Shown: piece by piece, positions 7,291 through 17,000 of the stretch
How the letters are laid out: each line of letters begins with the position of its first letter
Position numbering within the stretch: the stretch's first letter is position 1
From: Calothrix sp. PCC 7716
GTDB taxonomy: Bacteria > Cyanobacteriota > Cyanobacteriia > Cyanobacteriales > Nostocaceae
NCBI RefSeq assembly: GCF_019977735.1
Contig: NZ_AP025018.1
Span: 9,862,580 to 9,926,579 of the forward strand
DNA: 64,000 nt
Reading direction: 5' to 3'
The notes under the pieces: model-generated
Database searches by the model: none
The model's input: the letters and a program-made list of their open reading frames with translations, nothing else
What the model was told of the DNA's origin: nothing
Program-made: the position numbers and the translations under genes

Positions 7291-8187
7291 ATGAAATACG
7301 CATCTAGTTTGCTTTATGGTGGAATGCTGGTTGACGCGGAGAAGGCGGATTACAAAGATTACGCGCGCTTGCTGTTGCGTTGCCCGTTTTGTGGCGAAGC
7401 TGTGTTTCTTGTAGCAGGGAAGCATCGCGAAGAACATGCTCGCATGGCGCCGAAGTCGAAGCAAATTGTCCTTGTAAAAGCATCGTCCGTATCACCAGCA
7501 TTCGCGCATTTCCCAGGTATCGCGAGCCAAAACTGCGAATTGAGAAGCGCGAAGATAAACAGTAGTTTTATCGCGCGGTGTAAAACAAAATCTAGGAATC
7601 AGCGGCTTAAAGTTTTTCAAAATAGCTTTGGTAAGTTATTTGAAAACAACATTGATAACGGCGTAAGTTTGCTAAGTATTTATAAAAAATCAAATCAGTT
7701 TACCCCAGATAAGTATTTTGAGGATATTGAGAAAGATATGCGTCGTGATTTTATGAAGCGCTTTCTTAATAAAAATAACTTAGCTGAGTTTAAGGATTTT
7801 GCTAAAACTTTATGCGAGGCTGCCCTAGAAAATCCAGATAAAGCACTGAGACTAGATGATAATTTTGAAGATTCTAAAGCATGGCTTGTTTCTTTGGAGC
7901 TAGATTTGCACTTGCAAATTGTTGATGAAGTTATCGATTTTTTGCAAACCAAAACAGCTAACCTTTTTATAGAAAAACTATTTGATAAAGGGTTTTACGC
8001 TTGGCTGGATTCTTACTTAGATAATTACAACACTCAGCAAATGCGCGAATTGTTTACTTTAAGAGTGGATTTTAAACATCTAAAAAATAACTACTGGTTT
8101 ATAGTCAACGGCATATTGGCAGGCGCCGTTGCTTACCTTAGTGGGATTCAGTGGGCTGATTTTATTAAAGATAACCAGAACATATAA
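7291..8187 (+). CDS. CoiA-like zinc-binding protein with C-terminal membrane segment
   Basis: A 298-residue protein. The N-terminus has 'LRCPFCGEAVFL' (CxxC), then 'SPAFAHFPG' and 'QNCELR', an arrangement like the metal-binding front domain of CoiA-like nucleases. The middle is helical and charged; near the C-terminus 'WFIVNGILAGAVAYLSG' is probably a membrane helix. The nuclease core of true CoiA is not obvious, so the call covers the zinc module only. Its place before the excisionase-like gene and integrase suggests an element-maintenance or DNA-uptake-related job. Confidence 0.5.
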   Translation: MKYASSLLYGGMLVDAEKADYKDYARLLLRCPFCGEAVFLVAGKHREEHARMAPKSKQIVLVKASSVSPAFAHFPGIASQNCELRSAKINSSFIARCKTKSRNQRLKVFQNSFGKLFENNIDNGVSLLSIYKKSNQFTPDKYFEDIEKDMRRDFMKRFLNKNNLAEFKDFAKTLCEAALENPDKALRLDDNFEDSKAWLVSLELDLHLQIVDEVIDFLQTKTANLFIEKLFDKGFYAWLDSYLDNYNTQQMRELFTLRVDFKHLKNNYWFIVNGILAGAVAYLSGIQWADFIKDNQNI

Positions 8188-8201
8188 GATAAAATTGTGA
8201 T

Positions 8202-8447
8202 ATGCCTAAAACCAAACTATTAAAATCAGCTATTAAAGAAGAAAATTGCGTAACTCTTAAAGATGCTTACGTGGCTTTAGGACGTGGCTACAGTCCGCGC
8301 AATATAATTAGGCGCATTGATTCAGGCGAGCTTATTGAAGGACTGCACTGGATTAATGATGGCTCTAAATATAGTAAGAAGCGCATTATAAAAATTAATT
8401 TAGAGGCAATCAGGCAATTACGTGCAACACCTACCCATCAACGCTAG
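8202..8447 (+). CDS. Excisionase-like small DNA-binding protein
   Basis: An 81-residue basic protein: 'TLKDAYVALGRGYSPRNIIRRIDSGELIEGLHW' resembles a winged-helix reader of the Xis/MerR type ('helix, then RRID.G.L..G..W'). Its 3' end overlaps the 3' end of the convergent integrase gene by 17 bp. The location beside the integrase supports a recombination directionality factor; the fold is inferred. Confidence 0.55.
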   Translation: MPKTKLLKSAIKEENCVTLKDAYVALGRGYSPRNIIRRIDSGELIEGLHWINDGSKYSKKRIIKINLEAIRQLRATPTHQR

Positions 8448-9543
8448 GTGGTAGTGGACGGTTCGGCGCCTCGATAGCAATTTTATAAGCTTTATCGTAA
8501 GGTTCTTCTCCAAGCCATGCGCGATAAGTGGTGAGATGAACTTGAAGTGAATGCCCCATCATTTTCGCTGCACGGTCAGGCGCCAAATTAAACTCAAAGC
8601 ATCTACGTGCGTAACAGTGGCGTAAATCTAAAGCTCTAAATGGCGCCTTGTTATCTGCGAACCAACCAGAAACTTTACTTGATAATTTACCGTTATCAAG
8701 CTCAGTATTTATGTTTGGCAATTTTATTTCCGAAAGCTTCCACGCTTCCATCCACTCAGGATATAAGGGACGAATAACGCGCGCTCCAGTTTTGCCTTTT
8801 AGTACTTCATTTTTGGAAGCGATAATTTCTAAATGAAATGCTTCGTGTGAACGTAAGCCAAAGGTAGCAATAGTAGCAATAAGCCATTGCCAAGCAGGAT
8901 TTTTAATGCTGTTAATAAACTTTACAATCTCCGCATCGCTGGGCAAAGCGCGCGGGTTTACAGATTTTGCTGAATAGTTACCAGCTAGTTTTCTAATTTC
9001 TTTAATTTTTTCATTGGGTAATTTTGCAAACTCAGCAAGCCTGCCGCAATATTCAGTCAGTCGCTTGCGAACGCGCGTGTCAGGCGGGGTTGTTTTGATA
9101 GTTTCAATTAGCGTCTCAATTGAAAGCTTCTTATCAGAAGGTAGTTTTTTAGAAATTAATACGTAGTCAGATTTCCAAGTGGAAGGCGCCACTTTTGACA
9201 CAAGTAATCGATATTCGTGATATTCCTCAATCCACTTACCAATAGTCTTGGTTTCAACTGATGGCGCCTTTACCTCTACCCAGTTTGACCAGTCGAATTT
9301 ACCTGAGTCGATTTCGACGGACATCTGTTTGGCTTTTTGTTCAGCATGACGTAAACCCGCTGCCGTTGCTTTAGCACCAAGGCTCACGCGCTCTTGTGAT
9401 GGCTGTTGCTTTCCACTGCCTGGTTTTGGCGGTAAAGTCGCACGCAGCCACAGGTGGTTGTCACGCTCGAACACCGCGACTTTTAGTTTCGCGGACTTCA
9501 AACGTGCGTTCAATTTCTGTAGCTCTTCCTTAAAGTGCGCCAA
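8431..9543 (-). CDS. Tyrosine-recombinase integrase
   Basis: A 370-residue site-specific recombinase. The catalytic domain shows Arg231 ('FGLRSHEAFHLE'), Arg308 ('LDLRHCYARR'), His331 ('MMGHS') and Tyr340 ('TTYRAW'). The first His of the HxxR box is not present (Leu305), a known tolerated variation. An N-terminal SAM-like core-binding region and an arm-type DNA-binding region precede it. The start is a TTG at 9543; an in-frame stop lies a short way upstream and no ATG intervenes. The gene reads away from tRNA-Cys, whose 3' end lies 246 bp upstream, the classical arrangement for integration at a tRNA. Confidence 0.88.
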   Translation of the reverse strand: MAHFKEELQKLNARLKSAKLKVAVFERDNHLWLRATLPPKPGSGKQQPSQERVSLGAKATAAGLRHAEQKAKQMSVEIDSGKFDWSNWVEVKAPSVETKTIGKWIEEYHEYRLLVSKVAPSTWKSDYVLISKKLPSDKKLSIETLIETIKTTPPDTRVRKRLTEYCGRLAEFAKLPNEKIKEIRKLAGNYSAKSVNPRALPSDAEIVKFINSIKNPAWQWLIATIATFGLRSHEAFHLEIIASKNEVLKGKTGARVIRPLYPEWMEAWKLSEIKLPNINTELDNGKLSSKVSGWFADNKAPFRALDLRHCYARRCFEFNLAPDRAAKMMGHSLQVHLTTYRAWLGEEPYDKAYKIAIEAPNRPLPPSVDG

Positions 9544-9665
9544 ATCGTGCCTAAAATCGTGTCTACTTCTGCCTTAATTTGGCATGATTTGTCACAATCT
9601 GGCAAGATGCATTGATGCATTTTAGTCCTGCGCTCCTTATGAAGGAATGGCAATGCTAAAATAAT

Positions 9666-9743
9666 AGCGAGCGCTCAAACCTTGTAATACGCTCGCTGTC
9701 TTGCAAAGTTTGGCGGGACGGAAGCCGACACCGCCAACTTTGC
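9666..9743. promoter_or_regulatory. Two strong hairpins between integrase and tRNA-Cys
   Basis: First hairpin: 8-bp AGCGAGCG/CGCTCGCT (9666-9697). Second: about 13 bp with one bulged base, arms 9703-9716 and 9731-9743, loop GACGGAAGCCGACA. Nearer the integrase start, the motif CACGATTT is repeated (about 9540-9565) and ATGCAT occurs twice. These could be integrase/excisionase binding sites, an operator or a small structured RNA. Confidence 0.45.
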
Positions 9744-9788
9744 GCTTTGGCAACAATTTGTTAATTGTGACATTAATTTGTTAAAAGA

Positions 9789-9859
<71 letters not shown>

Positions 9860-9870
9860 TTATTTACATG

Positions 9871-9948
9871 TTATATCATATCACGTGCGCGTTGATTATT
9901 CAAATAATTTTTATATTCTGGCTTACATCAACCTGTGATGCGGCGCCT
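9871..9948. repeat. Diverged direct repeat, copy A (upstream of tRNA-Cys)
   Basis: About 78 bp starting TTATATCATA and ending GGCGCCT. It is recognisably similar (roughly 70-75 percent by eye, with small gaps) to 10691-10770. It contains the tRNA-Cys promoter region. The two copies bracket the decayed DUF433/DUF5615 pair. Confidence 0.5.
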
Positions 9949-9988
9949 CAAAGGTAGTGTAGGTAGCAACGCAATTAGTATAAAATAG

Positions 9989-10339
9989 CTATATTATTCG
10001 TCTTACAGAACGCACTACGCTAATCAGCTTACCAACCAATGGTTCTGACACCAAAATAGCTGCATGAATTCGTTGTGCTAAAGCGTTTCGGTTTGCATCA
10101 TCAGTGCAAATAGTAATACCAGCATGAGTCGGCTGCCAGCGATGCAAACGTTTAAAGTCCTTACGGTTTAAAGTTAAAACTACTCGCTCGTTATTACTTG
10201 CAAACAAGAAAACTTCATTATCAGGTATTTTCAAATTAGCTTTACCAGCTTCTTGAACAGTAAGAACATCATGCCCAAAATCGCGTTAATGCTCTACAAC
10301 CTCGTAGGGAAATTGTTCGTCCGCGTACAAAATAGCCAT
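9989..10339 (-). pseudogene. DUF5615 PIN-like toxin gene, broken by a nonsense codon
   Basis: The frame from ATG 10339 reads 'MAILYADEQFPYEVVEH', then TAA at 10286-10288 (codon 18), then continues in the same frame 'RDFGHDVLTVQEAGKA...' to 9989. This is a DUF5615 PIN-like protein, normally with 'L(R)..GHDV'; the stop probably arose from a Leu TTA. The acidic residue of the 'ADEQFP' start is kept. Reinitiation at the later ATG (10234) would give only an N-terminally deleted protein. The ATG overlaps the stop of the upstream DUF433 pseudogene by one base. Confidence 0.85.
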
Positions 10340-10665
10340 TAGTCTTCTTCATTCTCCGTAATAGCTATTGCTATTTCTTCTGGGTAAACGGAGGCATAAA
10401 CCCAAGCGTTGGTTAAGTCAGTTGCAGATAAAGTTGGATAGTATGAGCAAAAGTTGAGCTTCGCTAATGCCTAAATTACGAGCATTAACTAGTACCCAAA
10501 AGGAATACGGGTTCCTGTAATACACGCATCTCCACCACATACACCTGGAGTTTTTTCAATTCCGCGCCAAAGATTGCCCAAACTTTGAGCTAGCATTTGA
10601 ATTGCCTGGGCTTTTTCATTTGGTGTTAAGGCAAGTAATTCTGATTCTAACCTTTGAAGTGTCAT
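10339..10665 (-). pseudogene. DUF433 antitoxin gene with two frameshifts
   Basis: From ATG 10665 the frame gives a good DUF433 protein up to 'GVCGGDACITGTRIPF'. It then loses one base near 10498-10505 (a short A-run on the plus strand) and meets TAG codons. Reading in the shifted frame restores 'WVLVNARNLGISEAQLL'. A second indel near 10450 returns to the first frame ('YYPTLSATDLTNAWVY...') down to the TAA at 10339-10341. The two shifts nearly compensate, but the stops between them make the gene a pseudogene. It is the antitoxin partner of the broken DUF5615 gene. Confidence 0.85.
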
Positions 10666-10690
10666 AATATTATTACCAACTGATTATAAA

Positions 10691-10770
10691 TTATATCATA
10701 GTTACGTGAGCGTTTATTATTCCAACAAGTTTTTATTATTTTTGCTTGCATGACCTAACAATAGGCGCCT
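10691..10770. repeat. Diverged direct repeat, copy B (upstream of the DUF433 pseudogene)
   Basis: Second copy of the sequence at 9871-9948, in the same orientation, ending in the same GGCGCCT. It forms the upstream region of the DUF433 pseudogene. Confidence 0.5.
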
Positions 10771-10793
10771 ATTCCTAAAATATCCAAATTTTT

Positions 10794-10818
10794 CTTGTGG
10801 GGTGGGCATCTTTGCCCG
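10794..10818. repeat. Dispersed 'GTGGG...GGGCATCTTTGCCC' hairpin repeat
   Basis: A short repeat with a GGGCA/TGCCC stem. Related copies lie at 25295-25312, 41680-41701 and 58952-58980, always in intergenic DNA and often with a 'cttgtgg' or 'ccacaag' motif alongside. Confidence 0.6.
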
Positions 10819-10879
10819 TTCTTTTTATAGTAAAAATAAACATAGCTACCCCACAATATAATTAATTTATTATAAAAAA

Positions 10880-10907
10880 TACCTTTGATTTTAACAAGTC
10901 AAAGGTA
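10880..10907 (-). terminator. Terminator of the DUF11 gene cluster
   Basis: Inverted repeat TACCTTTGA/TCAAAGGTA (10880-10888 with 10899-10907), 28 bases after the last stop codon of the minus-strand cluster and followed, in that direction, by an A/T-rich tract. Confidence 0.6.
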
Positions 10908-10935
10908 TAAGTTTAGTTTAAAATGCGAGCAAAAA

Positions 10936-13900
10936 TTAATCAACTGTCGCGCGGAAGCGAATGAAGCCATAAGAACCAGAATTGGAGTTTCCAACTTGGA
11001 AATAAGCGGCACCGCGATTATTATTTGTACCTGAACATGCTGCGGGAAAACTTACGGTATAAAATCCAGATGCACCTGCTGAAGGTGGATTGTCTGCGAT
11101 TGAACTTGTTGCCCCTCCATTCAAATTTAGTTGCATTGTGCCAGAAACATAGGTCTGGTTTGCAGGTACAAAGTCGCAGAAGCTAAGACTTTGTGCAGGA
11201 ATTCCACCATCAACGAGGAAGTAAATTGTATATTCGACTTCATCTTTAGGAGCAGGTACCCCAGGATTTACAGGAATTTGATCACCCGTAATGGCTCCTA
11301 ACAAGTAAGTATTTGCGGCGGGAGTCCAGCCAACAGTACTATCATCATTAACATCTGTGGCTAAATCGTTGTAACCACCAATAGGTGTTACTGTTGCACT
11401 TCCAAACTTTTTAATACCTGTCACTCGTTTCACTAAGCGCAGACGAGGAGCAATTTTTGTCACTGTAGGGTCTAAAGGTGTGAGTGTACCTGGGTCATTA
11501 CTGTTAACATCCCCAACACCATTACTAGATATAACTGCTTGGTTGGATACTGTTGTTACACCATTTGGTAATGGGTCATTTACTTTGACACGGAATTTAA
11601 CCGTACTGGTGCTGTCTGCTGCTGTAGTACTTAAAGTCCCACCTGTAGTACTACTTGCTCCTGTTCCTAATCTAAATACTACTTGGGAACCTGTAAATTC
11701 TGCTTGGTCGTTTGCTGATGTGTCGCTTTTGGCTCCGTTATTGGCGCCAGCAGAAATTTCTAATGTGCCAGGGACATAAGTTGTATTTAGAGGAATTGTA
11801 TCTTTGAGGACGACGTTATCTCTTTGCGTTGTAGTACTAGTATTTTTGACGACAACCGTGTATTCAAGAATATCCCCTGGAGTTGGGACTTGATTTTGTA
11901 GAGAAGTTGTACCACCAGATTTATCGCTGTCTACCGCTAAAAGCACAGTTTTGTCAGCAGTTAAAGTACTTGATGGAACAATGGTAACGTCTTCTCCTGT
12001 ATTAGTGGTAACAGTACCATCGTAAGTGGTAGATACTGTAACAGCAGTATTGGGTACAGTTGTAACCCCAGCGCTTGGGTTAACATATTTAGCACTAGCC
12101 ACAACACTGTTGTTGTACTTTCCAGGTGCAGTACCATTGGCAATATCCGCATTAAAGGTAATAGAAACACTGCCTCCTGGAGGAATCGTAAAGTCTTTCC
12201 ACTCAGGTCTAGATGTTGTTCCAGTACTAGTGACAGTAGTAGGTCCACTGGCGCCTCCCGTATAAACAGGTGTAATCGGTACGGCTGTATGCGTAAATCC
12301 CGTAGGTAGAGAATCATCAGTAATTACTACTTCACGAGCTTCTGGACGATTACTTCCACTAGGATTAGAAACTGTAATAGTATAAGTTGCTGTACCTGGC
12401 GCCGCCATTGGACGAGGGGTTGAAGTGGTTTTTGCTGCCTGAATTAAACAACCTGTGCCAGAGATACTAGTGCTAGCATCTGTGGGTGTTGTAGCTACTG
12501 GTCCAATTACACCAGAACCTGCTGTTGCACCACCAAACTCAGTAGCATTGTTATTTGTAGTTCCAGGTTGACCACCACTCAAGTTAATTGTTGCAGTGTT
12601 AGGGCTAATGTATACTGCACCACCACCACCACCACCACCAGGCCCGTGAGGAGAACCGCCACCTGTATTAGTACCACCTTTACCACCCGAAGCGTTAATG
12701 GTAATACCACCAGGTATAGTACTATTTTGGGAAATTACTAAAACGCTACCACCTGCACCACCACCACCACTACCATCATTGGCAGGAACCATAGTTGGAG
12801 TCGCACCGTTAGCGTTAATCATACCCGTACCTGCAATTGTACCTGCACGTACCATCACAATACCACCTCCAGGGGCACCGCTACTGGCGTAACCATTACC
12901 ACTTTTGTCAGGTGGTGGAGTACCATCATTAGTAACACCAGCACCTCCACCTCCACCTAAGGCCAAGCGACGAGCAGAAGCAGGGAAAGGAGCACCACCA
13001 TCTCCACCGTAAGGCAATGCAGAACTCCAAGTTCGACCACCTTTACCACCTAGACCGCCATTACTACCACCACCACCACCAGCGTTTTGATCGTTATTAC
13101 TAGGTCTTCCATCTGTACCACCACCGCCAGCATTTCCTGGCGCACCACGACCGTAACTACCATTCGGATAACCTTCTACTCCTGTATCTAGAGGTTGGGT
13201 TAAAGTTGGATCATATAAATACCTTGGTGTACCTGCGGTTCCTTCTCCTTTGGAACCGTTGGCATTAAGGCTTGAAAGTGTTACCACATCTGTTTGATTT
13301 CTGCCACTAACCCCTGTTAACTTGCGACCAGCACCAGCTCGAAAGCCTAGACCATTAACGTCAATTTGTCCGCCACTAAAAGTTAGTTGTCCGGCAACAT
13401 CGACAGCAACTATACCGCCTGTTTGACCATTCCAAGGTGCAGCAGTAATTGTACCAGTGACATTCAAATTATTGTACTGGGGAACTCGAATTACTTGATA
13501 CCGTTTTTGTCCTTGGGCGCCAAAATCACTATTACCGTAGCTATTCACAAGCGGAGAAGTCAGAGTAATTGTACCACCGCTTAAACCAACATCGCTAGCG
13601 GCAACTGCATACTCAAAGTTTCCAGCAGTAAAGTTTGTGGTTAAGTTTCCGTTAACTACACCACCTGTAGGATAGTTTGTTACTCCTTGATTCGGGTTGT
13701 TAGTAGCGCTCCCATCACCATAGGAATCGGTATTTGTGGAATCAATTTCTGCACCCTGCATTTGGATAATTAGTAGTAAGTCACCTTTCTGAATTCCAGA
13801 TGTTCCAGTTCCAGCACCAACACTAACACTGGTTGAACCTGACGCAACATTACTACCAGCTCCTATGTAGTAAGTATTAAGCTGAGTAGTTGCTGTGATA

Positions 13901-14085
13901 TTACCATCTTTACCTGGTATAGCGCAGATTGGGGCGCCACTACTATCAACTTTATCGGCGAACGCTGGTTTGTTTAATAACCACAATGATTGTGATGTGA
14001 ATAGGGTTGCTGTGGCAATTGTTGTACCAATTATCCGGAGTAGTCGCTTTTGGCGACGCATAGTTAAGTTAGTTAGACTTTTCAT
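10936..14085 (-). CDS. Large secreted DUF11-repeat protein with Gly-rich region
   Basis: A 1049-residue exported protein. A signal peptide (hydrophobic segment about residues 18-43, ending 'PAFA') leads into a beta-rich region, a very Gly-rich stretch (~300-500, runs such as GGGGG), and at least three DUF11-type domains in the C-terminal half ('YTITVSNPSGSNRPEAREVVITDDSLP', 'LEYTVVVKNTS' and 'VEYTIYFLVDGG' regions). DUF11 modules are Ig-like domains of surface proteins. There is no LPXTG or other sorting signal, and no autotransporter barrel. The start overlaps the upstream barrel gene by 17 bp and has a GAGG ribosome-binding site. It is the last gene of the cluster. Confidence 0.8.
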   Translation of the reverse strand: MKSLTNLTMRRQKRLLRIIGTTIATATLFTSQSLWLLNKPAFADKVDSSGAPICAIPGKDGNITATTQLNTYYIGAGSNVASGSTSVSVGAGTGTSGIQKGDLLLIIQMQGAEIDSTNTDSYGDGSATNNPNQGVTNYPTGGVVNGNLTTNFTAGNFEYAVAASDVGLSGGTITLTSPLVNSYGNSDFGAQGQKRYQVIRVPQYNNLNVTGTITAAPWNGQTGGIVAVDVAGQLTFSGGQIDVNGLGFRAGAGRKLTGVSGRNQTDVVTLSSLNANGSKGEGTAGTPRYLYDPTLTQPLDTGVEGYPNGSYGRGAPGNAGGGGTDGRPSNNDQNAGGGGGSNGGLGGKGGRTWSSALPYGGDGGAPFPASARRLALGGGGGAGVTNDGTPPPDKSGNGYASSGAPGGGIVMVRAGTIAGTGMINANGATPTMVPANDGSGGGGAGGSVLVISQNSTIPGGITINASGGKGGTNTGGGSPHGPGGGGGGGAVYISPNTATINLSGGQPGTTNNNATEFGGATAGSGVIGPVATTPTDASTSISGTGCLIQAAKTTSTPRPMAAPGTATYTITVSNPSGSNRPEAREVVITDDSLPTGFTHTAVPITPVYTGGASGPTTVTSTGTTSRPEWKDFTIPPGGSVSITFNADIANGTAPGKYNNSVVASAKYVNPSAGVTTVPNTAVTVSTTYDGTVTTNTGEDVTIVPSSTLTADKTVLLAVDSDKSGGTTSLQNQVPTPGDILEYTVVVKNTSTTTQRDNVVLKDTIPLNTTYVPGTLEISAGANNGAKSDTSANDQAEFTGSQVVFRLGTGASSTTGGTLSTTAADSTSTVKFRVKVNDPLPNGVTTVSNQAVISSNGVGDVNSNDPGTLTPLDPTVTKIAPRLRLVKRVTGIKKFGSATVTPIGGYNDLATDVNDDSTVGWTPAANTYLLGAITGDQIPVNPGVPAPKDEVEYTIYFLVDGGIPAQSLSFCDFVPANQTYVSGTMQLNLNGGATSSIADNPPSAGASGFYTVSFPAACSGTNNNRGAAYFQVGNSNSGSYGFIRFRATVD

Positions 14086-17000
14086 GTTTTAGCACCTCGG
14101 ACAACCGGGACATTAATGGGTTATTGGGAACGGATGTGGTAGTTTGGGTGTTAACTTTTTGGGGTTTAGGTAAGGGTTTTTGTAATCCAAAGCCATCGAA
14201 TAGTTCGTTCAACTTCAGCGTTAAACCAACATATGGCCCACCTGCTGAACGTCCAGTTGATGTACTACCAGAAAAATCACGGTCATCGACTCGACCAAAT
14301 ACATAACCTCCTGCAAGTCGTAAATTTGGCGATAGGTAATAGCCTAATTCAGCGACAAATCCAGTTTCTGAGAAGTTACCTTGATTTATCCAGCGTGCTT
14401 CACCAACTAGGTCAGTGCTGTAACCTAACCTGTAAGTCGCGCGTAATTGTGCAAGATTTACTGTGTTAGTGCCCACCAAATCGTTAGCTAAATACGAAGT
14501 ACTGTTACGCAGTGCATACTTTCCGTAGAATTCCCATTGCCAGTTTGGTGCATATATTGCCTCTGCTGCAAAGGTATGGTCTGTCGCACCCGTCCCACTT
14601 CCCAATAAAATTGTTTCGGGAATGGTTGAAGGATTTTGTCGGTATTCGTAACGTAGTAGAGCATTGAATTTATCGTTATCAGGTTCACGGAAGGCTAAAC
14701 CAAGTCTTAAATTAGCAGTATCAGCAATTCCCGAAAGTTTTAAGTTCGATGAACCTGCTTGTTGATACCTAACTAATGCCGTTAATGCGGGTGATATTTT
14801 CCCGGTTGCACCTGCGGAAATTACGGTGTTATTACCACCAGAAGAACTACGGTGTTGGTAACGGGCAGTTGCTTGGAAGTTTTTGCCATCGTTATATTCT
14901 AATCCGGCACTGTAGCTATCGCCACCCAAAAATCCGAGGGATGCTCCACTTTGCCCGACAGCAAAAGGTTGTGCAAATTGAACACCTGCACCTGTTATTC
15001 CCTGAAAGTTACCAAATACATGCTCGTATGCTAAATCTAGCTTTAATCCAGGAGAAATAACCCAGCGTTGATTTAAACCTATTGCTCCTTGTACAGTCAT
15101 GCCATTGGCGCCACCAAGAATACCGTAACGACCAGTTAAACTTGTGTCAGAACCAATTTTATATTCTCCATTTACATCAAAAGTCGTGATAGACTGCCCA
15201 GAAAATTGCCCACGAGTATAAAATTGTTGTCCTAATCGGAGATTAATACCTGGAACAACTGCCCAGTTTAAACCCAATAATGTACGGTCTGGATAAACTG
15301 CATCAGTTTCATCAGATAACGTTAATTCATTTTGGGCAAGAAATGTCAGTTTATCAGTAATGGGAAGACTAAAACGAGAACGTAGTTGTTGTGATGTTCC
15401 GCTTGCTTCTGGAATTAGTCTATCTGTTCTATCTCGGTGAAGCAAGTCTACATCTAGCGATGCTTTACCTAATTGCTGCTGAATTCCTGCTGATATTGTT
15501 GTCAAAGAGTTATCTACTTTGGCGCCAGGTATGGGAGTATTCAGAGGTCTAAATAAATCTTGTAAAGTATCTATTGGACGAGGTGCTGTACCTTCGTTAT
15601 CTTCGTGGTCATATTGTACACGAAAACGAGTGCTATCTGAAACATTTCCACTTAGTTGGGCGCCGTAACGAGTTTGTCCTGGTACAAAGCTAATGGTAGA
15701 ATCATTCGCAAAACCTGTATCAGCTTTACGATAATAAGCACGTCCTAATAAACCTCCTAAAATTTCCGAGTTCGCTTCAAAACGGTAAGCAGAACCATCA
15801 ACTTCACCGACAATATCCGAGTTATTACGGGAATGAGCATACTCAGCAATCAAGTTTGTTGTTGAATTTAGAGAAATTAGCGCATCTGCACCGTAAAGTT
15901 CAAAGTCGCGAACACCTTGATTTTGATATAAATAACTACCACCAATCCAACTTTCTAGTCCTGCACTGCGGTTAAGATGATACTTAAGTCGAGCCGCGTA
16001 AAGATTACTAGAATCTCCTCCTTGACTTTCATATTGGTAGGTGATAACAATTCGTCGTACTAATACCTGTCCAGATTCATCTACATCTGTTCTTAGTAAA
16101 GGTTGACGGAAAAGTAAAGTACCTCTGTCATAATCAATTTCGTAATCGGCGCCACGATTTAACTGTTTCCGTGCTAATACAGTACCAGGACGGTTCAATT
16201 CTTCCAACTCAATAAACACATTTTCACTACCCTCAACCAACACACGACGAGAAAGGAAGTAAAAACCACTTGTACCATCAGGAGGAATTGTATCACGTTG
16301 GAAACCTTGTAAATTATTTCCGTAAATAGCCGTTGCTTGAAGATTGCCAAAATTATAATTGGCTTTGAAACCGTGGAGTGTGCGACTAGTAGCTGTAAAC
16401 TCTTGGGAACGATTTGAAAACTCTTCAGTTTTATAATCACCCCAAAGGAACGAATCCACACCACCCAAACCACTGGGTGAAGTTCGCTCTAATTTTGCAT
16501 AAACGCTATCACTAGAAGGAGTTAGTATCTCAGAAGTAGAACTATCACCATAAACAGGATAAGCTTTTTCGCAGAATTGCAAATCTCGGAATAAACGAGT
16601 AGTACTGTCACAAGTTTCATTCAAATTGCGACTACTGTTATATGCACCCGTGAATAACCATCCACCAACATCACCAGTAGCAAACACAGAAGCACGTCCA
16701 TCAAACTGATAATCATAATCTTTATCTGGTGGTAAAAAATCACGGAAACTGCCATAAAAATCAGTTCCGCGTTTTCCAAAACGTAAATCAATAGTTCCTG
16801 TTACCAACGAAGAACGTAAATCTGTCTCCAAAACTAATTGAGTAAAAGCATCAACTTCACCCAACTTTGCTTGAATACGGACAGTTTGCGCTTGTAAAGT
16901 CGAGCGTAAAGAAGCTCTAAACTGTCCTTGAGTAGCTTTAACCTGGAAACCTGGCTGTTCTTCACTGGCATCTTCACCAACAAACTCACCTGCGGTCGCA

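Noticed and set aside
11480-12892. Several plus-strand frames inside the DUF11 gene
   Set aside because: They are shadows of the repetitive Thr/Gly/Val coding of the minus-strand gene, with no start signals or families.
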